DNA of 64,000 nt from Hymenobacter sp. APR13 (GTDB taxonomy: Bacteria; Bacteroidota; Bacteroidia; Cytophagales; Hymenobacteraceae). The notes under the pieces are model-generated. The model was not told where the DNA came from. It searched no databases and was given only the letters and a program-made list of their open reading frames with translations. The stretch covers positions 2,971,001 to 3,035,000 of the forward strand of contig NZ_CP006587.1 in the NCBI RefSeq assembly GCF_000737515.1, in the 5' to 3' direction. The position numbers and the translations under genes were made by a program. Positions 23,922-32,608 of the stretch are shown one piece after another (position 1 is the first letter of the stretch; each line of letters begins with the position of its first letter).

Positions 23922-26795
23922 TTAGTAGTTCAGGAACGTGCGGTTGCGGTTCAGCTTCAGATCCTGCAGCAGCGACGACTTGGCGGCAATGGTCACGAAG
24001 TAGCCCTGGCCGTAGCCGCTGAACGGGCGCCAGTTGGCCGTAATCTGCCAGCAGTGTAGGTCGCGGAAGATGTCCAGCGAGGTGAAGGCCGGCGTTTTGT
24101 TGATGAAGTCGTAGTTGGTGGTGTAGCCGACGCGGGTGTTGCTGGTCAGCTTTACGGAGCCGCTCAGGTTGAGGGCGGCCGTGGTGAAGGCGCGGGTGCG
24201 CACATAGGTGCCACGCGAAGGCCGCACGCCCGGGTCGACGTAGAGGATGGAGAAGCCGGTGGTCATTTCCCAGGGCAGCTCGAAATCCACGTAGTCCTCG
24301 TAGGGGTTGATGGGGTTGGGGTTGCCGAGCGTAGGGTCGTTGACGGGGGCTACGGCACGGGGCACGTTGCTTTTCTTGTTCGGGTTCTGGGCCGGGTTGA
24401 ACTGGTAGTTCATCTGCAGCGAGGCCGACGTGAGGCGCGCCAAGCGGCGGCTCTGCTGATCGAAGAGGTACTTGTTGATGGTGCGTCCGGCCGTGTCGCG
24501 CTGGTAAGGATCAAGGGAAGCAGTAATGTTGATGCTAAGCTTCTTCGCCACTTGTGTCCGGAACGTGGCGCTGAGCGGCTGCAGACGTAAAGAATCGGCC
24601 AGGAAGTTGTAGCCGGTGTTGAAGTCGAGGCCGTCAATCAAACTGACTTTGTTGAACGGCGTGGTGCCGGTGGTGTCGTTCTTGTTGCGCACCTTCATTT
24701 CCACGGCGTTCTGCAGCGAGAAGCTCACCTGGCTCTGGCGCTGCCCAGCGGGCGTGCCGTACAGGAAGCCTTCGTAGCGCGAGAAGATGCGCGAATCCAC
24801 CAGGCGGCCCTGCCCGTCGAGGCTGGTGCCCAGCGGCAGGTTGAGGCTCTGGCGGTAGTCAGGGTTGGCGTTGGGCGCGTACTGGTAGCTGATGTTGGGC
24901 GTGACTTTGTGGCGGATTGCCTGGATTTTGCGCGTGCCCTTGCGTACCAGCGTGCCGTAGAAGTTGGTGCCCAGGTTGACGCCCATTGATACCGTGTAGA
25001 GGCGGTTGAAGCTGGTGGTGGTATCTACCCTAATGGCCTGAGCCACGGGGTTGAAGCTGTAGTCGAGGCGCTTGAAATACCAGACCTCGTTGTAGCTGAC
25101 GGCCGGGCTGACGTTGATGTGCTTGAGCACGTTGTAGCTGCCCAGCTGAATCTGGAAGTCGTGGCGCAGGCCAGTCTGGGAGTTGCGCAGCAGAGTCGCA
25201 ATATTTTCGAGCTTGATAGGGATGACGCTGCCGGCGTTGGTGCCACCCAGCAGCGGCACACCCGACAGCTGCCGCGCCGCCTGGGTATTTGTAACCTTGT
25301 TTTGGCCCGTGAGCGAGTAGGAGAAGGACAGCTGCTCGTAGAATTTGCCGCTCGGTGAAATGCCCAGCCACTGGTACGGATACTGCCGCGCCACCTGCAC
25401 CGTGGCGTCGGGCAGCACGAAGCTCATTTCGCCGGTTTGTGTGTTCTGGGTCTGGCTCAGGTTCAGCGAATAGTTGATGGGCGCGTTGCGCAACTGCTTG
25501 CTGTAGCTGATGGTGGAGGAGAAGGCCGGCGTCAGGAAGCGGCGCGGCTCAAACGAGTTCTGCTGGTTGAAGTCGGAGCTGCCGGCCTGCACGCTGGCCG
25601 AAAACCGGCCGCCGCCGGGACGCGGGGTAGGCGAGTGGCTCCAGCGCAACCACAATGTTTTGGGGCTGCGAGGCTGCCGAAACACCGCGCCTGAGGCCGT
25701 CACGCCGTCTTCCTGTAGCAGCCGCTCGGCGGGCCTTGACGAAAACTCGAAGCTCAGCAGGCCATTGTAGCGGTAGCGCTTGATGTACTGCATCTCGGCT
25801 TGGCCGCGCCAACCACCGAACTGCTGGCCCGCGCCCGAGTAGACGTCGCCGGTGAATCGCACGCCGATGTTGTCGTTGGCAGCCCAGTAGTAGCCGCCAT
25901 TGCGCAGGAAGAAGCCGCGGTCCGTGGACTGCCCGAACGTAGGGATAATCAGGCCTGAGGCGCGGGTGGAGCTGGGCGAGGGGAAGTAGCCGAACGGCAG
26001 CCCCAGCGGCGTGGGGATGCCGCCAATCACCAGGTTGAAGGGGCCGGTCACCACTTTCTGGCCCGGAATCACCTTCATCTTGCTGGCGTTGATGTAGAAG
26101 TGCGGGTGCTCGAGGTTGCAGGTGGTGTAGCGCCCGTTGCGGCCGTAGATTTCGTTGAACTGGTTTTTCTTGATGGTTTCGGCGTGCAGGTAGCCTTCGC
26201 CCTGTTGGGTTACGGCGTCGGCAATCTTGCCTTTCTTGCTCTTGAAATTGTAGTTGATGCGGCCGGCCTGGTAGGTTTCGGCGCCGTTCTTGAATACGGG
26301 GCGGCCGCGGGTTTTACCGGTGGAGTCCTGGGTGCCTTCGGCCGTGAGCAGGTTGTTGCTGTAGTCGACGGTAATGCGGTTAGCCTTGAGGTCCATCTCG
26401 CCGTAGTTCACGCTGGCGGCATCATACAGGATGGCCTTTTTTTCGCCCACCACAAACCGGATGGAGTCTTTGGCGGCATATTTCACCGTGGTTTCCACGC
26501 CGCCTTTGCGGGCGCCGGCGGCCACATTCAGCGAGTCAGGCGTGCTGCCGCGGCGCACCAGGCCGCTGGTGTCGGCAGCGGTGCCGGAGCGGGGGCGCTG
26601 CAGCCCCGAGCGGGTGGTGTCGGCGCGCAGAATCTGAGCGGGGCGGCGCACGTCGGCGGGGACCGAGGTGGCCTGCTGCCGGCGCGGGGTAGGGGCCTGC
26701 GCCCGGGCCGTGAAATTCAATAGTCCGAGTGCCGCCAGCAGGCACAACACAGCTGGCCCGGTAGCCCGTAGGCTCCGCAGAATAAATCCGCGCAT
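23922..26795 (-). CDS. lptD: LPS assembly protein LptD-like outer-membrane protein
   Basis: 957 residues from ATG 26795 with a signal peptide ending near ARAQ. An OstA-type beta-jellyroll follows (KKAILYDAASVNYGEMDLKA, TAEGTQDSTGKTRGRPVF), then the LptD signature LVIGGIPTPLGLPFGYFP and a C-terminal barrel of about 600 residues with alternating strands. It should insert lipopolysaccharide into the outer leaflet. Two cysteines only are apparent, fewer than in E. coli LptD. It diverges from the amidase gene and has a TACCTTTG element at 26870. Confidence 0.92.
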   Translation of the reverse strand: MRGFILRSLRATGPAVLCLLAALGLLNFTARAQAPTPRRQQATSVPADVRRPAQILRADTTRSGLQRPRSGTAADTSGLVRRGSTPDSLNVAAGARKGGVETTVKYAAKDSIRFVVGEKKAILYDAASVNYGEMDLKANRITVDYSNNLLTAEGTQDSTGKTRGRPVFKNGAETYQAGRINYNFKSKKGKIADAVTQQGEGYLHAETIKKNQFNEIYGRNGRYTTCNLEHPHFYINASKMKVIPGQKVVTGPFNLVIGGIPTPLGLPFGYFPSPSSTRASGLIIPTFGQSTDRGFFLRNGGYYWAANDNIGVRFTGDVYSGAGQQFGGWRGQAEMQYIKRYRYNGLLSFEFSSRPAERLLQEDGVTASGAVFRQPRSPKTLWLRWSHSPTPRPGGGRFSASVQAGSSDFNQQNSFEPRRFLTPAFSSTISYSKQLRNAPINYSLNLSQTQNTQTGEMSFVLPDATVQVARQYPYQWLGISPSGKFYEQLSFSYSLTGQNKVTNTQAARQLSGVPLLGGTNAGSVIPIKLENIATLLRNSQTGLRHDFQIQLGSYNVLKHINVSPAVSYNEVWYFKRLDYSFNPVAQAIRVDTTTSFNRLYTVSMGVNLGTNFYGTLVRKGTRKIQAIRHKVTPNISYQYAPNANPDYRQSLNLPLGTSLDGQGRLVDSRIFSRYEGFLYGTPAGQRQSQVSFSLQNAVEMKVRNKNDTTGTTPFNKVSLIDGLDFNTGYNFLADSLRLQPLSATFRTQVAKKLSINITASLDPYQRDTAGRTINKYLFDQQSRRLARLTSASLQMNYQFNPAQNPNKKSNVPRAVAPVNDPTLGNPNPINPYEDYVDFELPWEMTTGFSILYVDPGVRPSRGTYVRTRAFTTAALNLSGSVKLTSNTRVGYTTNYDFINKTPAFTSLDIFRDLHCWQITANWRPFSGYGQGYFVTIAAKSSLLQDLKLNRNRTFLNY

Positions 26796-26869
26796 AAAAA
26801 TAATCGTATCGGTCGGCAAGGGCTCGGGTACGGCCACGTAGTTTTATTCGTTTATTTTGTGGCGGTTTG

Positions 26870-26877
26870 CAAAGGTA
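26870..26877 (-). promoter_or_regulatory. -7 promoter element of lptD
   Basis: TACCTTTG on the minus strand matches TAnnTTTG and lies 75 bases before the lptD ATG, in the divergent gap with the amidase gene. Confidence 0.6.
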
Positions 26878-26907
26878 GCGCGTCGCTGCTCTTCACTAAC
26901 GAAGTCT

Positions 26908-27732
26908 GTGCGGAATATTGTCACGTTGTGTTTGCTGGGGTTACTCTGTTTTTCTGGTGCTCCGGCGGCGGTAGCGCCGGAAGGCCCGACCCCACGTCCT
27001 GTTCTTTCAACTAAGCCGCAGGGCTACCGCCTGCGGACCGTGGTGCTCGATGCCGGCCACGGCGGCAAAGACCGCGGCTGCGCCGGCGTGAAAGCCCGCG
27101 AAGCCGACGTGGCCCTGAAAATCATTCTGGCCTTGGGCCGGCAGATAGAGGATTCCATGCCGGGCGTAAAGGTTGTATATACCCGCAAAACCGACGTGTT
27201 TGTAGAGCTGGCCGACCGCGCAGGCATTGCCAACAAACACAATGCCGACCTTTTCATCTCGGTGCACTGCAATGCCGCGGCCCCTGGTGCCTACGGTACC
27301 GAAGTTTGGACCATGGGCCCGCACAAGACCGACGCCAACCTGTCGGTGGCCAAGCGCGAAAACGCCGTAATTCTGCAGGAAGACAACTATAAGGAACGCT
27401 ACAACGGCTTCGACCCGACTTCGCCGCAGAGCCACATCCTGTTTTCGCTCTACCAGAGTGCCCATATCGTCAACAGTATCCGGTTTGCCCAAAAAGTGGA
27501 TAAGCAGTTCCGCACGACCGTAAAGCGCACCTCGCGCGGGGTGAAGCAGGCCGGTTTTCTGGTGCTCTGGAAATCCACCATGCCAGCCGTGCTCATCGAA
27601 TCCGGCTTCCTGACCAACCGCCAGGAAGAAGCCTACCTGAACGATAAGACCAATCAGTCGTATATGGCCTCGGGTATCTTCCGGGCCTTCCGCGACTATA
27701 AAAACGAGTTGGAGGCCATGAATGGGGAATAA
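26908..27732 (+). CDS. N-acetylmuramoyl-L-alanine amidase (Amidase_3)
   Basis: 274 residues if the GTG at 26908 is the start, which gives a clean signal peptide (RNIVTLCLLGLLCFSGAPA); a TTG at 26857 would add 17 residues. The zinc and catalytic residues are visible: DAGHGGKD (His), KAREADVAL (Glu), SVHCNA (His) and LIESGFLTN (catalytic Glu). It cleaves the MurNAc-L-alanine bond in the periplasm during cell separation. The MCE gene follows closely, as in other Bacteroidota. Confidence 0.94.
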   Translation: MRNIVTLCLLGLLCFSGAPAAVAPEGPTPRPVLSTKPQGYRLRTVVLDAGHGGKDRGCAGVKAREADVALKIILALGRQIEDSMPGVKVVYTRKTDVFVELADRAGIANKHNADLFISVHCNAAAPGAYGTEVWTMGPHKTDANLSVAKRENAVILQEDNYKERYNGFDPTSPQSHILFSLYQSAHIVNSIRFAQKVDKQFRTTVKRTSRGVKQAGFLVLWKSTMPAVLIESGFLTNRQEEAYLNDKTNQSYMASGIFRAFRDYKNELEAMNGE

Positions 27733-27790
27733 CCTGCCAGACCATGCGTTGCAGCGGTCTTCTCTCGCCTCTCACTAACCCTTGACCACC

Positions 27791-28795
27791 GTGTCGAAAG
27801 AAATCAAAGTAGCCCTGTTGGGCATCGTGGCCCTGGTAGCGTTGTACCTGGGCTTTAATTTCCTGAAGGGTAGCAACCTGCTTTCCTCGGACCACACGTA
27901 CTATGCCCGCTACGACAATGTGGACGGCCTCACAGTGGGCAACCCCGTGATTCTGAACGGCGTGAAAGTGGGCCAGGTGAAGGAAATGCGCCTGCTGCCG
28001 GAAGAAGGCAATAAGGTGAAGGTGGCCGTGGAGCTGCAAAAGGATGTGGTGGTCGGCGACTCGACGGTGGCCAGCCTGAGCGGCTCGCTGCTGGGCTCGA
28101 AAACCATTACGCTGTTTCTGGGCCGCAACTCCAAAATATATGATGGGGGCGAGGAACTGAAGTCCTACACCGTGGCCAGCATCACCGACGCCTTCCAGGC
28201 TAAAGCGCTACCCGTGCTGGGCACCGTCGACTCGACGCTGACTAAGGTGAACGGCTTCCTGAGCAAAGAGGCGAAAGTAAGCCTGCAGGCCACGCTGCTT
28301 AACGCCCAAGGCAGCACCGAGGCCCTGAAGAATCTGCTGATCATGAACCAGCGCAACATCAACCAGATTACCACCAACATGGCCCGTCTGACCTCGGAGC
28401 TAAATAAAACCAGCGCCAAGTTCGACCGGATTGCCAGCAACTTCTCCACCCTCAGCGACTCGCTGAAGAATGCCCCCGTGGGCCCGGCCATGCGCAAGCT
28501 CAACGCTACCATGACGGAGGCGCAAGGCACCATGACCACGCTCAACCGCTCGCTGTCGGATCAGAAAGGTTCGTTGGGTAAGCTGATGAACGATACCACG
28601 CTCTACAACAACCTCAACGCCACGGCTGCCAGCACCAACACGCTGCTCACCGATTTCCAGGCTAATCCCAAGCGCTACGTGCATTTCTCGGTATTTGGCG
28701 GTGGCAAGGACAAAGCCAAGAAAGAGGTGGAAACCACGACCGTGAAGCCCAACGGCACCACGACGGAAACCGAAACCAAAACGACTATCAAGTAG
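27791..28795 (+). CDS. MlaD/MCE-family lipid-transport protein
   Basis: 334 residues from GTG 27791 (a TTG at 27782 is the alternative). The N-terminus is a single membrane anchor (ALLGIVALVALYLGFNFLKG). An MCE domain follows (YARYDNVDGLTVGNPVILNG, VKVGQVKEMRLL), with the VxVGxV pattern of substrate-binding MlaD-like proteins. Residues 110-310 are helical coiled-coil, ending in a Thr/Lys-rich tail. It should bind phospholipid or LPS-related lipid and shuttle it between the membranes. Gene order amidase-MCE is a typical pair. Confidence 0.92.
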   Translation: MSKEIKVALLGIVALVALYLGFNFLKGSNLLSSDHTYYARYDNVDGLTVGNPVILNGVKVGQVKEMRLLPEEGNKVKVAVELQKDVVVGDSTVASLSGSLLGSKTITLFLGRNSKIYDGGEELKSYTVASITDAFQAKALPVLGTVDSTLTKVNGFLSKEAKVSLQATLLNAQGSTEALKNLLIMNQRNINQITTNMARLTSELNKTSAKFDRIASNFSTLSDSLKNAPVGPAMRKLNATMTEAQGTMTTLNRSLSDQKGSLGKLMNDTTLYNNLNATAASTNTLLTDFQANPKRYVHFSVFGGGKDKAKKEVETTTVKPNGTTTETETKTTIK

Positions 28796-28829
28796 GTATC
28801 TGCCGCAAACGGCATTCCTCTTACCTTTG

Positions 28830-28857
28830 AATCCGCCCCGCAAGGGGCGGATTTTTT
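28830..28857 (+). terminator. Rho-independent terminator
   Basis: AATCCGCCCC (28830-28839), loop GCAA, GGGGCGGATT (28844-28853) and a T tract, 35 bases after the MCE stop codon. Confidence 0.9.
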
Positions 28858-28933
28858 GTTGCTCCATCATCTATGCTTGGCTATTCTGTCCTAATTCAGG
28901 ATAGCCAAACAACCCCACCCATTCCCACCCCCA

Positions 28934-30562
28934 ATGAACCTCGAATTCAACAAAAACGAAGACAGCATCAAACAACTCAACTTCCAGCTGAAAATGCGGC
29001 TGGAGAAAGTGGCCCTTGGCGGCGGCGAGAAGCGTATTGCCGCGCACAAGGCCAAAGGCAAGCTCACGGCTCGGGAGCGAATCGAGTATTTGCTCGATAA
29101 GGATTCGGAAACCGTGGAAATCGGGGCGTTTGCGGGGGAGGGGATGTATAAGGAGGAAGGCGGCTGCCCCTCGGGCGGCGTGGTGGTAGTCATTGGCTGG
29201 GTGCAGGGCCGGCAGTGCGTGATAGTGGCCAACGACGCCACCGTGAAGGCCGGGGCCTGGTTCCCGATTACGGCCAAGAAAAACCTGCGGGCCCAGGAAA
29301 TCAGCATCGAAAACAAGCTGCCCATCATCTACCTCGTCGATTCGGCGGGCGTGTACCTGCCCATGCAGGACGAAATCTTCCCCGATAAGGAGCACTTCGG
29401 CCGCATCTTCCGCAACAACGCCGTGATGAGCAGCATGGGCATCGTGCAGCTGGCCGCTATCATGGGCCCGTGCGTGGCCGGCGGGGCCTATCTGCCGATT
29501 ATGAGCGACGAGGCCATGATTGTGGACGGCACCGGCTCGGTGTTCCTGGCGGGCTCCTACCTGGTGAAGTCGGCCATCGGCGAGTCCATCGACAACGAGA
29601 CGCTGGGCGGCGCTACTACCCACTCCGAAATTTCGGGTGTGACGGACTACAAGTTCAGCACCGACGAGGAGTGCCTGGACCACATCCGCAACATCTTCGA
29701 CAAGCTGGGCGGCCACGCTACGGCCGGCTTCTCGCGCAAAACGCCCGCCGCCCCCAAGGAAAACCCCGCTGAAATCCTGGGTTTGTTGCCCGCCGACCGT
29801 GCCAAGCCCTACGACATGATGGACATCATCAACCGGCTGGTCGATGATTCGGAGTTCGAGCCCTACAAGGACCTCTATGGCCAGACGCTGCTCTGCGGCC
29901 TCGCCCGCATTGATGGCTGGGCCGTGGGCATCGTGGCCAACCAGCGCAAAATCGTGAAGACCAAAAAAGGCGCCATGCAAATGGGCGGCGTCATCTACTC
30001 CGACTCGGCCGATAAGGCGGCGCGCTTCATCATGAACTGCAACCAGAAGCGCATCCCGCTGGTGTTCCTGCACGACGTGTCGGGCTTCATGGTGGGCTCG
30101 CAGAGTGAGCACGGTGGCATCATCAAGGACGGCGCCAAGATGGTGAATGCCATGGCCAACTCCGTGGTGCCCAAGTTCTCGGTGGTCATCGGCAACAGCT
30201 ACGGCGCCGGCAACTACGCCATGTGCGGCAAAGCCTACGACCCGCGCCTCATCGTCGCCTGGCCCACGGCCCAGCTGGCCGTGATGAGCGGCGCCGCCGC
30301 CGCCAACACGCTCCTGCAGATTCAGGTAGCGTCCTTGAAAGCCAAAGGCGAAGTCATCACGCCCGAAGCCGAGAAGGAGCTGCTGGACCGCATCAAAGCC
30401 CGCTACGACGAGCAGCTCTCGCCCTACTACGCCGCCGCGCGCCTCTGGGTGGATGCCATCATCGACCCGCTGGAAACCCGCAAAGTCATTTCCCAGGGTA
30501 TCAGCATGGCCAACCACGCGCCGATTGAAAAGGCGTACAATGTGGGCGTGATTCAGGTGTGA
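28934..30562 (+). CDS. Acyl-CoA carboxylase beta subunit (carboxyltransferase)
   Basis: 542 residues of the biotin-dependent carboxyltransferase fold. KGKLTARERIEYLLD is the N-terminal signature; VDSAGVYLPMQDEIFPD and GPCVAGGAYLPIMSDEA form the acyl-CoA and biotin pocket of the first half, and GGIIKDGAKMVNAMANS with GNSYGAGNYAMCGKAYDP that of the second. It transfers CO2 from carboxybiotin to acyl-CoA, most likely propionyl- or methylcrotonyl-CoA. No biotin carboxylase gene is in the window. A hairpin lies at 28876-28909 upstream. Confidence 0.95.
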   Translation: MNLEFNKNEDSIKQLNFQLKMRLEKVALGGGEKRIAAHKAKGKLTARERIEYLLDKDSETVEIGAFAGEGMYKEEGGCPSGGVVVVIGWVQGRQCVIVANDATVKAGAWFPITAKKNLRAQEISIENKLPIIYLVDSAGVYLPMQDEIFPDKEHFGRIFRNNAVMSSMGIVQLAAIMGPCVAGGAYLPIMSDEAMIVDGTGSVFLAGSYLVKSAIGESIDNETLGGATTHSEISGVTDYKFSTDEECLDHIRNIFDKLGGHATAGFSRKTPAAPKENPAEILGLLPADRAKPYDMMDIINRLVDDSEFEPYKDLYGQTLLCGLARIDGWAVGIVANQRKIVKTKKGAMQMGGVIYSDSADKAARFIMNCNQKRIPLVFLHDVSGFMVGSQSEHGGIIKDGAKMVNAMANSVVPKFSVVIGNSYGAGNYAMCGKAYDPRLIVAWPTAQLAVMSGAAAANTLLQIQVASLKAKGEVITPEAEKELLDRIKARYDEQLSPYYAAARLWVDAIIDPLETRKVISQGISMANHAPIEKAYNVGVIQV

Positions 30563-30643
30563 GCCTAAATGCGTGAAATGGTAACTGATTGTATGTAATT
30601 ACACTTGGTATGCCGCTTTCAAAATTGAGTATGTACAACTAGA

Positions 30644-31066
30644 ATGAGCACAGCCAGCATCATCAGCGTAATTGTTGGCTACGGCTATGTACTTTATATG
30701 TGCAATGGTTTTTTCGAGCTAGACCCATCTGCGAAGCCGTACAACTCTTTGCGTAAGGCATACGTTTTTCTGAGCCACCTAATAATGGCATCGGTTTTAA
30801 TCTTTGTAGGACTTCGAGCGACTGGTACTTTTGAAGCTAGAAGTAGCTTTGGTTTATTTGCACCACTTTGTTTTCTGCTAGCCTTCTTGGTGTTGAATAC
30901 AGTCGTTCGGATACTGACCGGCCGCCACCTGATTGTGGCCGATAGATGGGATACAAAGCCACCTGAGTTCTGTTGGTACGTGGACGGAATAGTTAGCATT
31001 ATGCTGCTAAGTATTTCCCTTTGCGCGCCAATTGTACTAGCGGCAATACTGGCTAATGGGCAATAG
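30644..31066 (+). CDS. Membrane protein of unknown function, AT-rich
   Basis: 140 residues with four hydrophobic spans (residues 5-23, 42-62, 69-90, 116-138) and a polar loop with two Trp/Cys clusters (RWDTKPPEFCWYVDGI). The gene and the 80 bases upstream are markedly richer in A/T than their neighbours, and it uses different codons, suggesting recent transfer or an orphan gene. No family recognised. It stands alone, followed by a hairpin. Confidence 0.65.
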   Translation: MSTASIISVIVGYGYVLYMCNGFFELDPSAKPYNSLRKAYVFLSHLIMASVLIFVGLRATGTFEARSSFGLFAPLCFLLAFLVLNTVVRILTGRHLIVADRWDTKPPEFCWYVDGIVSIMLLSISLCAPIVLAAILANGQ

Positions 31067-31341
31067 GGGAATTGTCATTTTCAGGGTTTAGACTACTGTA
31101 ACTACATTCGGCCCGCCCGCTTCCCTCGAAGCGGCGGGCCGTTACTGTTATGGGTAGCTCATTGACTGGTTGATGATGAGGACTCTCGACCTCCTATGAG
31201 GCTGAAACGGCGCAGGCTATACTCCAGGCAGCCGGGCGCGGCTGCCGAAACTCTGCGACGCCACTTCCCAGGGTGTCAACGCCGATAACCACGCGTCTGT
31301 TGGAAAAGAAATATACTGGTAGCATGATTCGAGTGTAAAGG
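31067..31341. other. Gene-free stretch with one terminator hairpin
   Basis: This 275-base gap holds the hairpin at 31110-31140 and, near 31229-31246, a GC-rich stem (GGCAGCC-GGGCGC-GGCTGCC). I see no gene or known RNA here. Confidence 0.5.
31110..31140 (+). terminator. Terminator-like hairpin
   Basis: GGCCCGCCCGCTTC (31110-31123) and GAAGCGGCGGGCC (31128-31140) form a 13-bp stem with one mismatch around CCTC, 44 bases after the stop at 31066. Confidence 0.7.
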
Positions 31342-31776
31342 ATGACAGCCATGCGGGTATTCAACACGGTGCAACTTATCGGCTTGTGGCTGCTGGTGCC
31401 AGCGGTGGCGTTCAGTCAGCGCCGGCTAGTGACAGACGCGGAAGCAAACGCGTCGGGCGCCAGCCAGCTGACCTTCTCCAGCGCCGACTGTAGTAGGGCC
31501 GCCTCGTTGGCTGCGGCAGATATTGCCAACCACTTGCCGTTTCTGATTTTGCAGAGTGGGTTTGCCCCGCAATCCTTTGCAGCAGACACTGTATTTGAAA
31601 ATTCCTACGGCGTATTCTACCGCGAAGAAGGCTGTACAGGGTCGGTGAAGGAATGCGTGGTGTTGTACAACCAGCAGGTGTTCCACTACCTGACGGAAAA
31701 ATATGGCCGCCAATGGCTGAGAACAGTCCGCAAAGATGTAGTTGGCCTCAGGGAATGGAAGAAAGCGCAACGGTAA
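31342..31776 (+). CDS. Small secreted protein of unknown function
   Basis: 144 residues with a signal peptide (VFNTVQLIGLWLLVPAVAFS). The ATG at 31351 could be the start instead of 31342. The mature part has four cysteines (DCSRAAS, EGCTGSVKECVV), possibly disulfide-bonded, and ends in YLTEKYGRQWLRTVRKDVVG. That C-terminal pattern (KYG-W-x-x-E/RKDV-G) looks conserved, but I cannot name a family. Confidence 0.6.
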   Translation: MTAMRVFNTVQLIGLWLLVPAVAFSQRRLVTDAEANASGASQLTFSSADCSRAASLAAADIANHLPFLILQSGFAPQSFAADTVFENSYGVFYREEGCTGSVKECVVLYNQQVFHYLTEKYGRQWLRTVRKDVVGLREWKKAQR

Positions 31777-31908
31777 GCCCGCGGCTGCAGCCCGACATGC
31801 CCGCCGGGCCCATATCTGCACTCGTCGTTTCAACAGTGTCTTCAGAACCCGCCCGCTTCAGCCGACATGATGGGCCTTGTTCCACTCAGGTATATTCAGA
31901 ATGGCTGT

Positions 31909-32208
31909 ATGGCTGAACCGGTAAGCTTGTTGTTGCGCGCTGAACCACCCCGCTGGGTGAAGGCCGTGCATTACACGGGGATTTTTCTGCTGGGCGCATT
32001 TGCTATGGCGGCCTTTGGAGCCCGGGTGATGGGCGAGCGGGCCGCTACCACCGGTACCCGCGGCTTGTCTGGCCCATTGCAGGCACTGCTGTGGGCAGCG
32101 GGCGCAGCGTCGGCCGCCTGGCTATTGGTTGTGGCGCTGCTCTACCTGCTGAAAGCTGCGCGGGTAATTCGGTGGGGCCGCGGCAGGCGCCGGGCACCAT
32201 CCAACTGA
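31909..32208 (+). CDS. Two-span membrane protein, probably the 5' part of a frameshifted gene
   Basis: 99 residues from the ATG at 31909 (MAEPVSLLLRAEPPRW; a farther ATG at 31867 is possible). Two membrane spans are visible (TGIFLLGAFAMAAFG and LQALLWAAGAASAAWLLVVA). The frame then runs into a basic stretch and stops at 32208. The next frame continues with a beta-rich domain without its own clear start. One extra G in the G4 run at 32174-32177 would join both into one protein of about 188 residues. Confidence 0.55.
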   Translation: MAEPVSLLLRAEPPRWVKAVHYTGIFLLGAFAMAAFGARVMGERAATTGTRGLSGPLQALLWAAGAASAAWLLVVALLYLLKAARVIRWGRGRRRAPSN

Positions 32209-32471
32209 GCCAGGACCTGGTGCTGTTGGCCAACCAGACTATTGCGGTCCGGGACCTGAAAAGCATTGTCGTGACGTCGGACCAGTATGCTGGCGCGGTG
32301 CGGGGGCGCGGCGTAAGCTCGGGCGCTGGCAACATTGTGCTGACCTACAAGAGCGCGGCGCGGGAAGCGGCGTTTCCGGTCGTGATTCAGTCGGCCCAGG
32401 AGCTGCAGCTGCTGCGGGACCTGTCGGCGTACTGGCGAAGTCAGCAGGTAACGGCCTTGGTCATGGACTAA
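32178..32471 (+). pseudogene. 3' part of the frameshifted membrane gene (beta-rich soluble domain)
   Basis: In the frame offset by -1 from the preceding gene the sequence reads APGTIQLSQDLVLLANQTIA, then VRDLKSIVVTSDQYA and a strand-rich segment ending AQELQLLRDLSAYWR. This resembles a small PH-like or DUF-type domain that often follows two membrane spans. It lacks a signal or a good start codon in frame, so it is best read as the continuation of 31909-32208 after a 1-base deletion. It could be a sequencing or assembly error, or a truly broken gene. Confidence 0.5.
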
Positions 32472-32608
32472 GGCCGGCCGTTGGGGCCATCTGTTATCCG
32501 GCTCAGCTGCTTACACTGAGGGCCGGAAAATTATCTATCTATGTGATGTAATCACCGGAGTCGGCCGGTTTCGGCTCCTACCTGTATGTTTTGTTTATCT
32601 ATCGCACT

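Noticed and set aside
28822..28829. TACCTTTG as a promoter for the carboxylase gene
   Set aside because: The expected start site would fall inside the terminator hairpin at 28830-28857; probably chance.
28871..30517. 548-codon minus-strand frame opposite the carboxylase gene
   Set aside because: Antisense to a certain gene; no motif.
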